A DNA stretch of 64,000 nucleotides from Sipunculus nudus (GCA_026874595.1 CM049318.1:38277956-38341955), one strand, 5' to 3'; positions 13,197 to 27,399 are shown, counted from the first letter of the stretch. The notes: generated by a model from the sequence alone, not told the origin. Translations and numbers: made by a program.

Positions 13197-14888
13197 ATAA
13201 CGAACTTAGTAAGTTAAAAAAAAGGCCAGTGTTCAGTTTTTAAAAGTCACTGCTGCCTGTGTCTGCAATTGTTTCATTCCATAGAACATTAGTATTGATC
13301 TGCCCTAAGGTTTGCACACATATCTACCCACACAGACCAATAGCTATTACCCTAACAAAAGTACAAAAATCTATTGTGTAATATTTTGTCCCTGGAAATT
13401 TGATGGTATTACAAAGTCAAACATGAATCAAAGTTGCAAAGGCAACTAATTGTACAGAGTGGATGTTATATTTGTCTAGCCCTGGTTGGAGAGACTTTGA
13501 TGCAATTGATGGTCAGATCTAGAGATTTATTGCATGCCACACGTATACATTGATCTGGGTTGATTGGATTTGGTTTCACCAGTCCAAGTAAAAGATTTAT
13601 GGCCGGGTTATGGTACAGCTACTGTTATGGTTTTCCTCCAACTATTATTATTTTTGTGTAAAATTGGCTTAACCAAATTAGATAATAATACAAAGCCTCT
13701 TTATTTTCTGGCCAACTAGAGGATCGATATTGCAATTGCTAAAACAAAAAGAATCTCACTTATCCAAACATTAATTGATATGTTTTCATGTGATATATTT
13801 AGTGTGATTAAAAACAGTGATGACTATCTCATAATTTAATTCATACCATATGAAACTAGATAAGTAGTCTGAGACTACATGTATGCCTCCGCCAAAATCC
13901 TTATCAGAAAAATGTGATATGGTTCACAAACTGGTTAGATCACAGGTGAGCACCAGAAAACAAAGACGGCCACTGATATCAGTGAGTGAATGGCTCAGGC
14001 CTTCAGCCAGGATTAAGAAATTGCTCTCACTCACAGTGGTATAGAATCTGTAAGATCAAAACATATTGTGGTGATCCAGATTACCTCTTATTGTTACACA
14101 CTGCACAGACTCAGACTTTCCAGACTAGGATTGCTGTTTAGGATTTATAGGTGTCACAATATGGGTGTCACAATCTGATCCCCACGATGCACTGTGGCCT
14201 CTACATACACCAGCAGCTAGTTACTGAAAAATGTAATGAAGATGGTAATATAGTCCGTTCAGATTTTTTAATAATTACATAAACAAGGGTGTGTTTTTGT
14301 GGTGAGGAATTCACAAAGTTAAAGTAATATTTTGTAAGCATACAAATGTGAAATATAAACAGAAGATGTTTCCTTGAAATATAATTTTGATTTTAAAGTT
14401 TGACATTTGAGACAAGTAGTCCTTGCTGACCCACAGTGCCTAACAGGGAGAGGTTTGCTTTGAGTAGAAGGGTGCTAATTGTTATTCTTATCAGTCTGCT
14501 CACATAATTTAAAATGTTAGTATATAACATGTGTTACTTCGTGTGCAGCATGGTTTGGAGAATTTGCATCCCATTCCAGTCAGGTGTCCATGAATTGGTG
14601 TAAATTCTCATTCATTCAAGCATGAGGAGTATATATATATAATGTGATGAACTTTATGCATCCAGTGGTCCGTCACTGTTGTTTGTTTAAACAAGGATAT
14701 TTTTCTTTACTTAATATTCCTCATATTTATTCTCTGTGATCCCTTGACATTTCTGTAGTATAAATGTCTCGGGCTTTTTTAGAACCTTTTGAACAGTGTT
14801 CTAAGGCTATGCATGTTTCAACATTAGGGTAAATAAATTCAGTGTTTTTACAAGGTGTTTGTCTTTTACAAAACAGGTCTCTTTTCAG

Positions 14889-14965
14889 ATGGTGAAAGCC
14901 GCAGCAGTGATACCAATGCATGCAAAAATCTTAATGGACATAGAATATGTCCGGTCATTTTTTTT
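14889..14965 (+). other. Possible short exon, unassigned
   Basis: Acceptor tctcttttcag is followed by a frame reading GESRSSDTNACKNLNGHRIC. The downstream donor is poor. It could be a missed 5' exon of PLXDC (the N-terminal part is variable and polar) or chance. Confidence 0.2.
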
Positions 14966-15756
14966 TGTCAGTGATCTGAATAGTTCCCAGAATATTACCT
15001 TGAATTTATGGACACAGATTTTATATTCAAAGCAGGATTGGGCACTTTATCTAAGACAAGGCTCACATATTGCCAGCGTACTTCCAGATGTGTCCCAATC
15101 TAACATCAGCTTAACATTGGGGAAACATCAGGATGACATTGGCAAGTGAAATAAGATCAGGAGACACCAAGTTTAAACATATTCAAAAATTTCAGAACCA
15201 TGGTGACACCTGGCACATTTAGGTGACACAGGGTGACATTGGGACAACATTGGAACACCACATCAGAACACATCAGACTGACATCTGCAATTTTTGATCC
15301 AGCCTTAAGCCAATTGCTTTTGAGCCATGTTTCAATATTTGAAGTGTAGGTTATAATGAAGTCTGTATATATCTGGTAAATTTTTTTCTGGATGATATTG
15401 CACAATCAGTTAAAAGTGAAAGCTGATACTTTTACATTATTTCATAGTGAAATACATCAAGGTCTGTACAACAAGAGAGTGTCATGGTTCTATCCTGTCA
15501 CCGGCCTCTCAATAACTTTTACAAATATGTCTAGACCTGAGAGACATTTTCAGTTTCAGACAGTCTAACAGGCAGGCCCTAAAGGGGATCACACCTTAGT
15601 TATCTTTTTGAGCACTGGGCCCCATTAAGGGTGCATTGAGGATTAACTGTGAGCGAATCCACTGTCAAGGAAAGTGATATCTTCATCCATATATGAATAA
15701 AACATGGTCGCCCTATTACATTTCAAGAATTGTCCTCTGATTACACATGAAGTGTA

Positions 15757-15939
15757 CTACAGTGGAACCTGTCTGAAAGGCTATCTGTCTTTTAAAGACC
15801 ACCTGTAAGACCACCTTTGGGTGAACTGACAGCATTCAAATTGGTAATTTCTGATCTATTTATATGACCACCTGTGGATTAATTAAGACCAGTTTTGGCC
15901 AGCCCCATGGGTGGTCTCTTACACAGGTTTTACTGTAGA
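15757..15939. mobile_element. Short TIR MITE (CTACAGTGGAACCTG type)
   Basis: CTACAGTGGAACCTGT and ACAGGTTTTACTGTAG are 16-bp inverted repeats with two mismatches, 180 bp apart. Repeated GACCACCTGT and GGTGGTCT inside give a fold-back. No ORF. It belongs to the same group as the 13011 element. Confidence 0.65.
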
Positions 15940-16293
15940 ATGTTGTAAATGTTTTGTTTCTGAATTAATGTCTAATATAAGGGTCACAGTAACAGAAAAA
16001 GATTACTTTAAAGTTACAGTAATTACAGAAAATAAATAGTTTATTTTCTGGCCTTGTCCTTCCCTATAATTCCCATACCTTGTAAATTTAATTTATATGT
16101 ACCTTTCATCTCTTTGTTTGCTCTCATGTGATGTATATTTCTTTTTTATTTCATTTCTTTCAATTTGTCATATTTTATCTTCTCCAGATGTCAGTGTATC
16201 TCTAACTTTTGTCAACTTTTTTTCTGGCATGTTAATATCTCTTGTTTTTTTTATTTTGTCAACTGTGCTCAGTATTATTCTCTATCTCTCTAA

Positions 16294-19200
16294 TTTTTAG
16301 CTCAGCTGACTGAAAGTCATCTGAGCTATAGCGATCACTCTTTGACCGTCGTCCGTCTGTCCGTCTGTCCGTCTGTCCTTCCGACAGGCACAAATCGTAA
16401 CCGCTGGACCTAGAACCTTGTAACTTGGGATTCTGAGAGGTCCATAAAAAATCTCCTTGGAAACCAGAAATTAGGTCTCTGTTACCCATATCCTTCGAGC
16501 TATGTGGCCCCAAAGTACCCCCCAGAAAAGTCAAAAATTTCATACAAAAACTTCAATATCTCATTAACTACTTGACTGATGGTCATGATTTTTGGCATAT
16601 ATATTGATCATGAGATGTTCGATCAGTTCCTGCAGACTGGTGGCGCCACCTGTACTGTTTGATTTTTTACGATTTTTTCCTCTATTTTTGAGACCTTTGA
16701 GGATGCTGTCATCTGTTAGCGTGGCACAAATCGTAACGACTGGACCTAGAATCTTCATTTTCGACACACTGAGAGACCTATGAAAAGTCTCCATGGAAAC
16801 CAGAAATTAGGTCTCTGTTACCCATATCCTTCGAGCTATGGGGCCCAAAATTACCCCCCAGAATAGTCAAAAATTTCATACAAAAACTTCAATATCTCAT
16901 TAACTACATCACTGATGGTCATGATTTTGGACATACATATTGATCATGAGATGTTTCATCAGTTTGTGCAGACTGGTGGCGCCACCTGTATTTTTCAATG
17001 TTCACGAATTGTTTTCTCCATTTTTGAGACCTTTAAGGATGTAGTTATCTGTCAACAGGGTACAAATCGTAACGACTGGACCTAGAATCTTCGTTCTTGA
17101 CACACAGGGAGACCCATGATAAGTCTCCATGGAAACCTGAAATTTGGTCTCTGTTACCCATATCCTTTGAGCTATGGCACTCCAAAGTACAGATCAGAAT
17201 AATGGAAAATTTGATACAAAAGCTAAAGTATCTGAACAACTAATGCAGAGATAACCATAATTGTTTGCATGGATATTGATCATGGAGTGTTTCATAAGTT
17301 TCTGCAGACTGGTGGCACCACCTGTATTTGTTCGTTTTTTTTTTACCAAATTTTTCTGTAGTTTTGAGACCTTTAAAGATATGAACATCTGTTAACAGGG
17401 CACAAATCATAAAAACTGGACCAAGAATCTTTATTCTTGACATACAGGGAGACCCATGAAAAGTCTCCATGGAAACTTGAAATTAGGTCTCTGTTACCCA
17501 TATTCTTTAATCTGTATGGGTCCAAAATACCCCCCCCAGAATAATGGAAAATTTGATACAAAAACTGCAGTATTTCAATAACTACAACACTGATGGTCAT
17601 GATTTTCGGCATACATATTGATCATGAGCTGTTCCATCAGTTTCTGCAGACTGGGTGTGCCACCTCTATTTTTTTTTCAAATTTTTACGAATTTTTTTCT
17701 TTTTTTTGAGACCTTTAAAGATGTGGTTATCTGTCAACTGGGTACAAATCGCAACAACTGGACCTAGAATCTTCATTCTTGTCATGCAAGGAGGCCCATG
17801 AAAGGTGCCTGTGGAAACTTGAAATTAGGTCTCTGTTACCCATATCCTTCAAGCTATAGGACTCCGAAGTATCCCTCAGAATAATGGACAATTTGATACA
17901 AAAACTGAAGTATCTGAACAACTAATGCAGAGATCACCATGATTTTTTGCATGGTTATTGACCATTAAGTGTTTTTATTAGTTTCTGCAGACTGGTGGAG
18001 CCACCTGTATTTTTGTATCCGCCAAAACGAAGTTTTGCGGATACTATGTTTTTGACCGAGTTCCTCCCCCGCGGCGGCGTTCGTTTCCAGAGAGCTCCTC
18101 GGAGACTAATGGACCAATTTTTCCCAAACTTACACCTATTATCGGGTCACATGTGAACTGGTGCCTAACCAATTTGCATTGACCTCTGACCTTTCCTCTC
18201 TATCCAGTGTCCATTTGTGGGTCTGTTTCCACTCATAAACCCTCATATCTCGGGAACCGTTTGACCGATCAGGAAATAAAATTGATACAAATGTAGCCCT
18301 TGGATTGCTTTATAACATACACAAAAAATGGTGGCGCCACCTGTAACCATGTTTGCACAGTGTCCATCTGTTCATCTGCCTTGGGTTAAAATCACTCATA
18401 TCTCTGCAGTGAATTGACTAATTCACCTGAAATTTGTCATGTGTATACATCCAGGATAGCTTTCTTGATTTTATGACAGGTGGCGCCACCTACGTTCACG
18501 TTCACGCTGATGACATCCAAGCTTATATCTCGGGAACCGTTTGACCGATCAGGAAATAAAATTTATACAAATGTAGCCCTTTGATAGCTCTGTAACATAC
18601 ACAAAAAATGGTGGCGCCACCTGTAACAATGTTTGCACAGCGTCTGTCTGTTAGTCTGCCGTTGCCTAAAATTACTCATTTCTCTGTAGTGGTTCGACAT
18701 AACTGCCTAAAATTTTGCAGGTTTATACATCGTGGACAGCTTTCTTGATTTTATGACAGGTGGCGCCACCTACATTCTAGTTAACGCTGGACACATCCAA
18801 GCTCATATCTCAGGAACCATTTGACCGATTGGGCCAAAATTGTGCATGTGTTTAGATCTCACATAGGTCTTTATCATACACAAAACTGGAGGGGTTACCT
18901 GCAAAGATTTTTGCACAGTGTTTGTCTGTTTGTCTGCCATGGGCAAAAATCGCTCATATACATGTAGTGGTTTGACTTTTCTGCCTAAAATTTTGCAGGT
19001 GTATACAACTTGGACAGCTTTCTGGATTTGTGGTAGGTGGCACAACCTACATACACATTTAGGCTGCAGACATCCATGCTAATATGCAACATACCTCACT
19101 CTATTTCCCCTTGCCACTCAATCCATGCCTCTCTATCCGATTTTGGCAGATACATGTAGTCACTTGTCGGTTACCCGTATTCTAGTTTTAAAAGTTTACA

Positions 19201-19370
19201 CATTTTTCTCTATTTTTGAGATATATAAATACAGACTAAATCTTGGCCTGTTGGTTAATCTGTTTGATGCTTCAGTTGAATGGGTATATACTACCATTCT
19301 GGTGATAAAATTTCCTTTTGCGAATCTCTTCCCAGTCAGCTGAGCGTCATGACCCATGGATCACTTGTTA
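16294..19370 (+). mobile_element. HINE family 1, interrupted by a family 2 element
   Basis: The head TTTTTAGCTCAGCTGACT has hairpin and (GTCC/GTCT)n leader. Then come five ~338-bp tandem units starting near 16385, 16725, 17062, 17400 and 17740, each with CACAAATCGTAAC, CCATGGAAACC and a GGTGGCGCCACCTGT-type core. The tail at 19334-19370 carries AGTCAGCTGAGC (inverted copy of the head), the hairpin-forming GACCCATGGATC and CTTGTTA. The block at 18015-19187 belongs to another family. Short unknown-function ORFs in the units are not genes. Confidence 0.8.
18015..19187 (+). mobile_element. HINE family 2 (GTATCCGCC head) nested inside family 1
   Basis: Starts with the hairpin GTATCCGCCAAAAC gaa GTTTTGCGGATAC. 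Three units of ~281 bp follow from about 18240, 18522 and 18803 with ATATCTCGGGAACC, ACATACACAAAAAATGG and two GGTGGCGCCACCT palindromes per unit. It ends TTTTGGCAGATAC ... CCCGTATTCTAGTTTT. On both sides the host family 1 unit resumes (CACCTGTATTTTT | ... | TTAAAAGTTTAC), which fixes the order of insertion. Confidence 0.8.
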
Positions 19371-20339
19371 TATCTTACTCATATCAATGTCTCCCTCTGG
19401 CTCTCACTTTGTTTCTCACATTCACTGACTCACACATTTTATCATCTGGTGCTCATGTCAATGTTTCCCACTCAATGTTTTATACATCATCTCTTTGCCT
19501 CTGTGTGTGTCTGCCTTTCTATTAAGTCCTCTTCAAAGCTTGGGTGAACACACCGGGTTCAAGGAAGTTCGTGGTTCACTGAAAATGTGTGGTTCACCCA
19601 ATGAATAAGATGTCTGGCATGTGAGATCAGATTCTTGGCATGGTCTGTGGATTGTATACCATATTTATTACCCAGGTTATATAGTGATTCTGCCCTGAGT
19701 CACCTTTGACCTTTCAGGTCACTCAGGTCAGATATCCCAGAAACTTGCATAACTGTGTATTCAAAGTGTTAGTGATCCCAAATTTCAGCACTTGCTTATA
19801 TTTTTATGATATCTTTGAATGATCTTTTAAATTTTATATCTTTGGCCTTGGCTTTGAAGTGCCAGAGGTGTTGTATGGGCTCCCAGGTGTCCTCAGGTCA
19901 GTGATGTCGGGCTTGAGTCAGTCTGGACTCTGGTCCACTTCTCAGGACTTGAGAAATCAAGCCAATAAGGTCCATCTAGGATCCAGTAGAAGAATACTTT
20001 GTCTCATTATAAAGACTTGTACATGTGGGAACTACAACCAGAATATTACCAAAATAGACTTTTATATTCCAAGCTTTATCTATGCATCAGTTGAAAAATG
20101 TAAAGTAAAAAGAATATATGTGTAAACTAGAAATACACATGCTAATTTAAAATTTCTGTTTCAAATTTCTTTCAATAAGGGGATTTGTAGGAAGACCTCA
20201 AGGACTCTTACTATGATTTTGACTAAAATGGTCTGAACTCGGACTTGCACTCAGACTCGTGTCTCATTGACTGACAACATCACTACCTCAGAAAGGTCTG
20301 GTTACTGATTGAGATTTTATTGTCTATATATGATAAGGC

Positions 20340-20700
20340 CATCCTTAAAAAATTCTCTGTTGGGGCTAACCCGGCCGGTTGAGTTTTTTGGCTGTGGCTG
20401 AAATTTTTTTTTTTTTTGACATATCTGCAAATTAATATTTTTTGTATGAACTCCTGCAAGCGCGCCTGGGCCTGTAAAAACCTGCCTTCAAGTAGTAGAA
20501 AAATAGCCCTTCTATTACATTCTTAGATGCCCTTAATTTCCATAATGAAAAGTATTACCCGACGTTGCCGGTCGTTTAATTTGAGCCTTAAAAATTAGTC
20601 AGGTTGTGCCTATATAAAAGTGGAACGATCGTTATACTCGTGCGCGAGAGAAGAAAAATAAAGTCTCTGTAATGAATACCATACATTGATTGTTGTGTGG
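20340..20700. other. GC-richer unassigned segment, possible old mobile element
   Basis: It has CpG-rich words rare in the flanks (CCCGGCCGG, CAAGCGCGCC, CCCGACGTTGCCGGTCG, ACTCGTGCGCGAGAG) and a TATATAAAAG box at 20611. CTCGTGCGCGAG (20639-20650) is a perfect 12-bp palindrome. No ORF or terminal repeats could be defined. Confidence 0.3.
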
Positions 20701-22799
20701 TGGAACAGACTTTTGAGTGTCATATTGGCCAGCCACTAGAGCATCTCATAATCAGGACTGTACTGTACCGTACTCATCAAGGATGGAAAAATCTCAGGTC
20801 AGAGAGTTCACCGTACTACAGGTAAATAAGCCATGTGGTTTGTGGCCCTGAGACGCAATTTATTGTACTGTACAATCTAGTGTCATGCAAGCTACAGATC
20901 ATTGCACATACAACACACTGTCAGGCTTGGTTTATGGCCTTGCTGTTGTTACAAAAGGGACATATTCACATACCAATCATGTTAAATTACATGAAATTTA
21001 GTGTTTTCTCATTTAAATATTATGGTATCTGTCAATATTTTTTTTTAAAACCATTTGCTACTCCTGTACCCAAATGCAAATAAGCTTATGCAACCTCATG
21101 TATTAAGATTTTTCAAGCTTCCAGTATTTCTTCTGTGATTATTCTTTTCTGCTTCTCCTTGTTTTTGTGAGTTGTTTTGCATCGCAGTTCAGACCTCTGG
21201 TCAGGCAACTTTGTTAATGTAAACAGAAACACTTGAACAGTGCTTACTGGCACACAGAACCATAACAACATATAAAAAGTGAACTGGAGGTATAAAGTCC
21301 ATGTGCCAGGGTGGTTTTGCCTGGAAACTTTTTTGTTCAGCCTAAATGGACTAATAGCGTGAGATTAACATGTATTATCGCAAATGTTCATGTACCTTAC
21401 ACTAGTTTCAGTCAACTTGCTTTAGAAATGTCAAGATTGATTCTGGTGATATTTTATTGAAATGCCAGTATTATAAAAATATTGACTTTGTTAATAGGCA
21501 TGATGTAAATTATTCACTTGTGATAAGTTTAGCCAAGAATCTTTACTTCATTATTATATGAGCATTAATCAATGCCTTGAGTTAGATCAATTTTTGTAGA
21601 ATTAAATAGATTGGTTATCAACATGGTCAGCATTCTTCAGTGTTAACATTATTATGGAACTGACATAACCTTAAACATCTTTGAATTGCTACAACATCAC
21701 TAAATTAATTGGATGAAACTTTTTCAAACAAAGTGTTTTACATATTATGTGCTGCCATCTAGGGGCAGATATATAAACTAAAACACACCACTCTATGAAG
21801 TTTATAAAATTTCATATTCCAAGTGGCCAAAAGAGAGACAAAGTATTGGTGGAGATATGTGCTCACTAAGTACTCTCTGATTAAACCTTGAGTTAAACCA
21901 CAGAGTAAAACCTTGAAATTACAACCACATATGCCCCCTCAATAAAGTGGTCACATTTGCGAGATTGTCTTCAAAGCAATATCTGTTTTAAACAAGAAAA
22001 TAGAATTGGGACCATGAAAAAAAAATAAAATAAAGAAAATATAATAACCGTATACACAGGCTTACATGGATTAAAATATGTCATTTAAACCAGCATCTGA
22101 TTTATTGCTTCGTCTAAGCTTCAGAACTGGGATATACATGATACAGTGTATGACATTAAGTAGGCAGGTCTGGGATTGCCCTCATCCACTTAATATAACC
22201 CTGCCTGCCACCCTCATGTTTACTTGACAAGCTTGTAGGGTTTGTTTGCTCGGACCTTTAGACATGTATGGTGATGATGTCACCGTCTGGGGAACTACAT
22301 CATTCTGACAAGTGATGTGATGGATCGGCAGCAAGGGAGGCTAAACCCTATTGATTGTTCGCTATGGTTAGGGTAATTCATCACAGAATCAGGGGTAATA
22401 CAGACTTTGAGAGTGTTTAGTTGCAAAGCTTAAATTTGACAATTGAGGTTCCGGATCGTTTACATACAGGGTTCAGTTCAGTCAACAGAAACAAGGCATG
22501 CTATACATACATCACTATAGCAGTTGCAATTTGCATACATATTACACATTGTATTGGAAAGTTTTTTTTTAATGGAGTTGATGCAGTTAACACATTTGCT
22601 CTGAAGTATATATACACCTTTTGTTTCAGCCAAGTTCTCAGAGAAGTTTTAAAACTGGTCATCTTGATCAAATCAGTCAATATTTGTGAACCATATATGT
22701 TTTGAAGTACTGGCAAAACTTTTGATGCCACAACTTCACTTTGTTTCAGTCCTGAACCTTTCACCTAACAATAATAATTTCTTCAAAGAAACCTGTAGA

Positions 22800-23190
22800 T
22801 TTTGAGTTCACGAGGTCTGTGGTCAAGGTCACAGGGTCCACTTCTTTAGAAATATTTGTTTACTCAGTTAATGCCAAACTGTTCATCCAAAAACTTTCAA
22901 CATATGGTTACCTACAAATAAGAAAAGAACATTTTTTTATTTTACATTTCCAATGAAGGTTATATGGCTGCTCTTTTCTTTGACAAGCATCTACATACAT
23001 TTGAAGCCAACCTTTTCTTCCAAACGTTCCATCTTTCACATATAGCCCACCTACCTACCAGTATGGATAGAACCCTGTTGATATTTGGGTCACAAGGTCA
23101 AGGTCACCAGATTGACATTTTGAAAAAGCTCAGAAAAATATTCTTACAGATGAATGCAGCTGAGCATCGAGACCCATGGGTCTCTAGTTA
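22800..23190 (+). mobile_element. HINE family 5, 5'-truncated
   Basis: About 390 bp of family 5 core (GGTCAAGGTCACAGGGTCCAC, GGTCACAAGGTCAAGGTCACC) ends in AGCATCGAGACCCATGGG TCTCTAGTT. The last 21 bases hold a perfect 16-bp palindrome GAGACCCATGGGTCTC directly before TAGTT, the clearest 3' hairpin of this family. No head was found upstream. Confidence 0.65.
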
Positions 23191-26100
23191 AGTTAAGACC
23201 TTAAGATCTGTGGTTCAGATCTGTGTGCATATCTTACTTACCGGAAATGGCAAACTGCAAACAGGTATTGACTCTAATATATGGACACAAGGTTACAGTA
23301 TTTGGTTTATTCCTATACAACATGGATACTTGGATGGCACCACCTCCAGGCTGCTGAAAGAATCTTGAAACTTTTTTTATAAACCAGGAAGTAGTCACAG
23401 ACAACATCCACCATTATAGGATCCATGTCAAACTTTGCAGTCACAGTCCATTAACCCTATGCATGTTTGGATCATTGGTCAGCTCTACAACAAAAGCAGT
23501 CTCTAATACTAATGTATGTTCTGGCTGTGGTAAAGTGTTATATATATAGGAATGGCAGCTATAGATAAACAGTTATATATTGGATAACTAGCCAGGGGCC
23601 AGGTTATATGGGAAATTAAGCAAAGGTCGATTCTTCAGTATTCTAAGATGTTATTGAATGCACAATTTAGCAATAAGCCCTGACTGAACTTTCCTTAGAA
23701 GCAATTAAATTTACCCTGGAAGTAATGAAACTTACTTTGAGAGTTAGTAAACATAAATCATGAGATATGCACAGCCAATCATAATTTGACACTGAAGGTT
23801 TGTGTTTGTATCATTTAATTGCACTTCAGTGCTTTATCACATTTTGAGGTACCATGTTATAATGTTAATCGTGTATTCCTTGTCGGCAAGATGTGTAAAA
23901 ATATGACTGATCCACTGGTTAAAAGTAGTTCACAGATCAAGATTTAATTGTTTAAGCAAAGAATTGCGAAGTGTCCTGCGAAGGACATTTTTCAGTGTTA
24001 GGTGCAAGGACAGCATACTGAGGATGGTGTTTAGGGAACTGAGGCTCATTGCTACGCCGTGACATTCTTCTCGATCAAGTCCCATAATTTTCCCATAATC
24101 CCCAAAGAACCACCCCCGTTGTTGTCACACAATCAATTGAGCTGAATTTCCACTTTTATTGAGTTGCTTGTCTGGATCCTGGCTGGTTGTGCGACCGTCA
24201 TTTTCTGACATTGTGATCTTGTTTGGATCCTCCCAACTCTGAGTATTCTTATGGATTTCCTGTGAATGCCCGGGTCATCCCCCGTGTGTCGCTGAATATG
24301 CCACCGATAGATTTTTATTGCTAAAGGAAAGTCCATTGAAGCTAGATCAGGGTCGCCAAATTGTTAGTGCACAAGCCCTTCTTGCCGGGTATTCCACATG
24401 ATTATTTGCGTGTTCAGGTCATGAAGTGTTTTTTTCTGGCTGTTTCTGGAACATAAACACGCTATACCCACAATTTACAGTGACAGGATCATCCCTATAA
24501 CTGCCACTGCTGCATCACTAAAACTGCATCTGATGCCAGGTAAATGAATTTCATCAGTACTTAGTGTGTTCTGATGCAGAGAATACATTTATGAGTTACT
24601 CAAAATATTTATCCAAAACATTGAACAAAATTTCTGCCTTATTAGTTTTCATTGTGTATTTTAACATCTTTATGTAGCCTAAGCACAATTTATTGACTAT
24701 ATTTTTAGTACTGTTCTGTGTATATCATTATGGTTTCCAGTATTTCTTTAAAAGATGTAATCTGTTTTTGTAGAATTTATAATCTGTTCCACCAACTGTG
24801 TTATCATGAGTGTCTTTCAAACTTGTTTTGGTAACAACTGAAAATTCAGCTGTCATCACTTTTCTTTTGGAGATTAAATTTCATACATGTAGATTCTATA
24901 AACATGTATTTACTCTGTTTTGGCATTCCTATCCACATGTCTTTTAACTAAAAAAAAACTGAAATGAGCATGATCTATATTGATTAGAGGATCTTATTTG
25001 GATATCTTACATGCATTAACTAAAGATTATCCCTTTAACCTTATATAAAAAAGACACACAGGCTGTTTGTTTTGTTTATATCCATGTATTTATAACATGT
25101 GGAGGGCCTACCAATATAATCCAAACACATTCAATAAGGACATCTGTTGGCAAGTAAGACAAACCAGAGTTTTGCAAAGCTGTTTTGCAACTAATGACCT
25201 TTCACCTTACTCACATACGCAACCAGCCATAATTTTTTTTGGTCAACATTGCTGTGTTTATTAGGTTAACAAGCTCATACGTCTGTCACAGAGGTGTTAT
25301 AAGAATTTTCTTAACCAGAAAAACCTACAGTTTATTTATATGTACCCAGAGTACACCAGAAATCACATAAATTCTACAGAAATTGTAGGCGTATAACTAA
25401 CTTTACAGCCTTTACCTTGGACAAGTCTTCAAAATGCCTCTCAGATATTTCAGCAAAGTTCACATACTGATACAAGGTTCCCGCTGGGCCTTGAAAAAGT
25501 CTTATCAGGAATCCTGACGTAGGTCTTAAAAAGGTCTTAGATTTGATTTTACCCATCCTGATATAATGAATGTGCACAAACAGTTCGGTGATCGAACATA
25601 AGCTTGAGATAGTTAAAGAGAAGTTGCTTTGGTTACATGTCAACGAAATATCTCTGTAGATCTTCAGTAGTTTTAAAGCAGGTTAGGGCCATTAATTAAA
25701 GAATTCTGTGTATAAAAGGGTCTTCAATTTTCTGTCAGCTGGTCTTAAAAAGGTCTTAAATTCACTTTGCCAAGAGGTGCAGGAACCCTGTGATAGGCAG
25801 TCTGTGTAAACAGGTATCTGAGTTACCTCTGCAATTAATGTGCTAAGTATAGACTACAGTAAGACTACAGTTTTCTTGTTTCAGACAGGATAATTAAGCA
25901 CATGTTCAAAATTGATTGTCTCACTTATTTATTGTGATTTTGACTCAGGACAATAAATTACCTGGCGTATTAAGTGTCTGGCGACCACCACATGTAGAAA
26001 AAGACTGTGATATATAGGAAACCGAAACTAAAATGTCATTACGGTTTTCAATTTCAAATCTTCAATAGCACCATCAGTATCATCAAATTAATTAAAGGTT

Positions 26101-26867
26101 CCTACTTGCCTCGAACTGGTCCTGATTGATCAAAGGGATAAAACTGTTACTTTAATATGTAGGTGGTTGTTATATGTAGGAATGTATAATCTGTAGTTAA
26201 CACAATTTCATGGGAATGTGTCTGTGTAGTTGATGTTGTCAAAAGGTCCTGGATTCCAGTGACAAAATCTCAAACATGAATGGTGGCAAGTTGTTATCTT
26301 TCTTTACTCAGATGTTCCTCTCAAGAAATGGAGAAAAGAAAAAAAATTGAGAAAAACTAAATGATGGCAGAAAATTGCATCATTTTTATCAATTACTTCC
26401 CAGGCTTCTGGAGAGTCATGATGACATTCCTACAAGTTTGTATTTTGTCAATGCCAGCTCCGTTGTTTAAGCTGAAAATTAATAACCGTGACAGCCTGCT
26501 TGTAAGCAGGAAAATCTTATGGGGTTTCAAATGACATATACTGATCGTATATATAATTTATTGCACTCCTAGGCTTTTCTTTGGATACACAGATGGCAAT
26601 TACAGTTAAAGCTGGTCCATGGGTATCATTATTCTAACACTTTAACCACAACTCCACAGGTTTAGTAATTTGGAGCTCCAGGAGGCATTGATGTTTTCCT
26701 GTTCAGGAGAAGATAGGGATCATTAACATCAGTGTAACTGCATGTTATTGACCTAAGGGTTTTTCACAGTAGACCAGTATGAGATCACATGACGTTTCAG
26801 ACAAGAACAGTATTGTAGCTTAGGAAGTGGCCCAGATAATGATGCCCCAAAGGGTACCTTCAAAACC

Positions 26868-27105
26868 TTGGCACCTGAAGATCACATGATGAATTTAGTG
26901 GACAGTGATTGGTTCCTGTGCATGTTTGACCTGATGTTAAAAATGTTGGCACCTGAAGGTCACATGACTAAATGAGCCGACAGTGATTGGTTCCTGTGCA
27001 TGTTAGACCTAATGTTAAAAACTTTGGCACCTGCAGGTCACATGATGAAATTAGTGGATGCTGATGAAACTAATGAATGCTGATTGGCTAGCTCTGCACA
27101 TACAG
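26868..27105. repeat. 78-bp tandem repeat (3 copies) with CCAAT and E-box motifs
   Basis: Units start TTGGCACCTG at 26868, 26946 and 27024, exactly 78 bp apart. The first two carry GTCACATGA-like or ATCACATGA E-box text and CAGTGATTGGTTCCTGTGCATG (inverted CCAAT); the third keeps GGTCACATGATG and ends with GCTGATTGGC. The regular spacing of CACATG and ATTGG suggests a regulatory module, unproven. Confidence 0.7.
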
Positions 27106-27399
27106 GTTTATCCCTGTGGAAAAAAAATAAAGTTATTCAATATAAACCACACTGTTGCTACTTCATATCCAATGATTAGGAAAAAAAAACGAAATACATT
27201 TTTTTTTTATAAAACTCTTTGTGGCAGCACTGAAATCATCCTTCATCATCTAAAATGCTCAGTCACATTTGACAAGCACTGCCAGCTTGAAGCTGTGGTC
27301 TTAGACATAAAACAGAAAAGAAAATAAGTATTATTGTTGTCCAATCAAATTTCGTTTGAAGGCAAGTCCAGTACAGGGACCCTTGGATAACAATCCATT

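Larger units (their letters stand above)
8817..16293. other. AT-rich DNA without recognised genes
   Basis: Contains the island at 12050, the two small MITEs and a poly-G run at 10491. Other stretches show nothing beyond simple AT-rich sequence. No PLXDC ectodomain exon was recognised. Confidence 0.6.

Noticed and set aside
16259-17921. Minus-strand ORFs with SSKDMGNRDLISGF-like text
   Set aside because: They repeat in each ~338-bp family 1 unit and break at different points; repeat sequence, not a gene.
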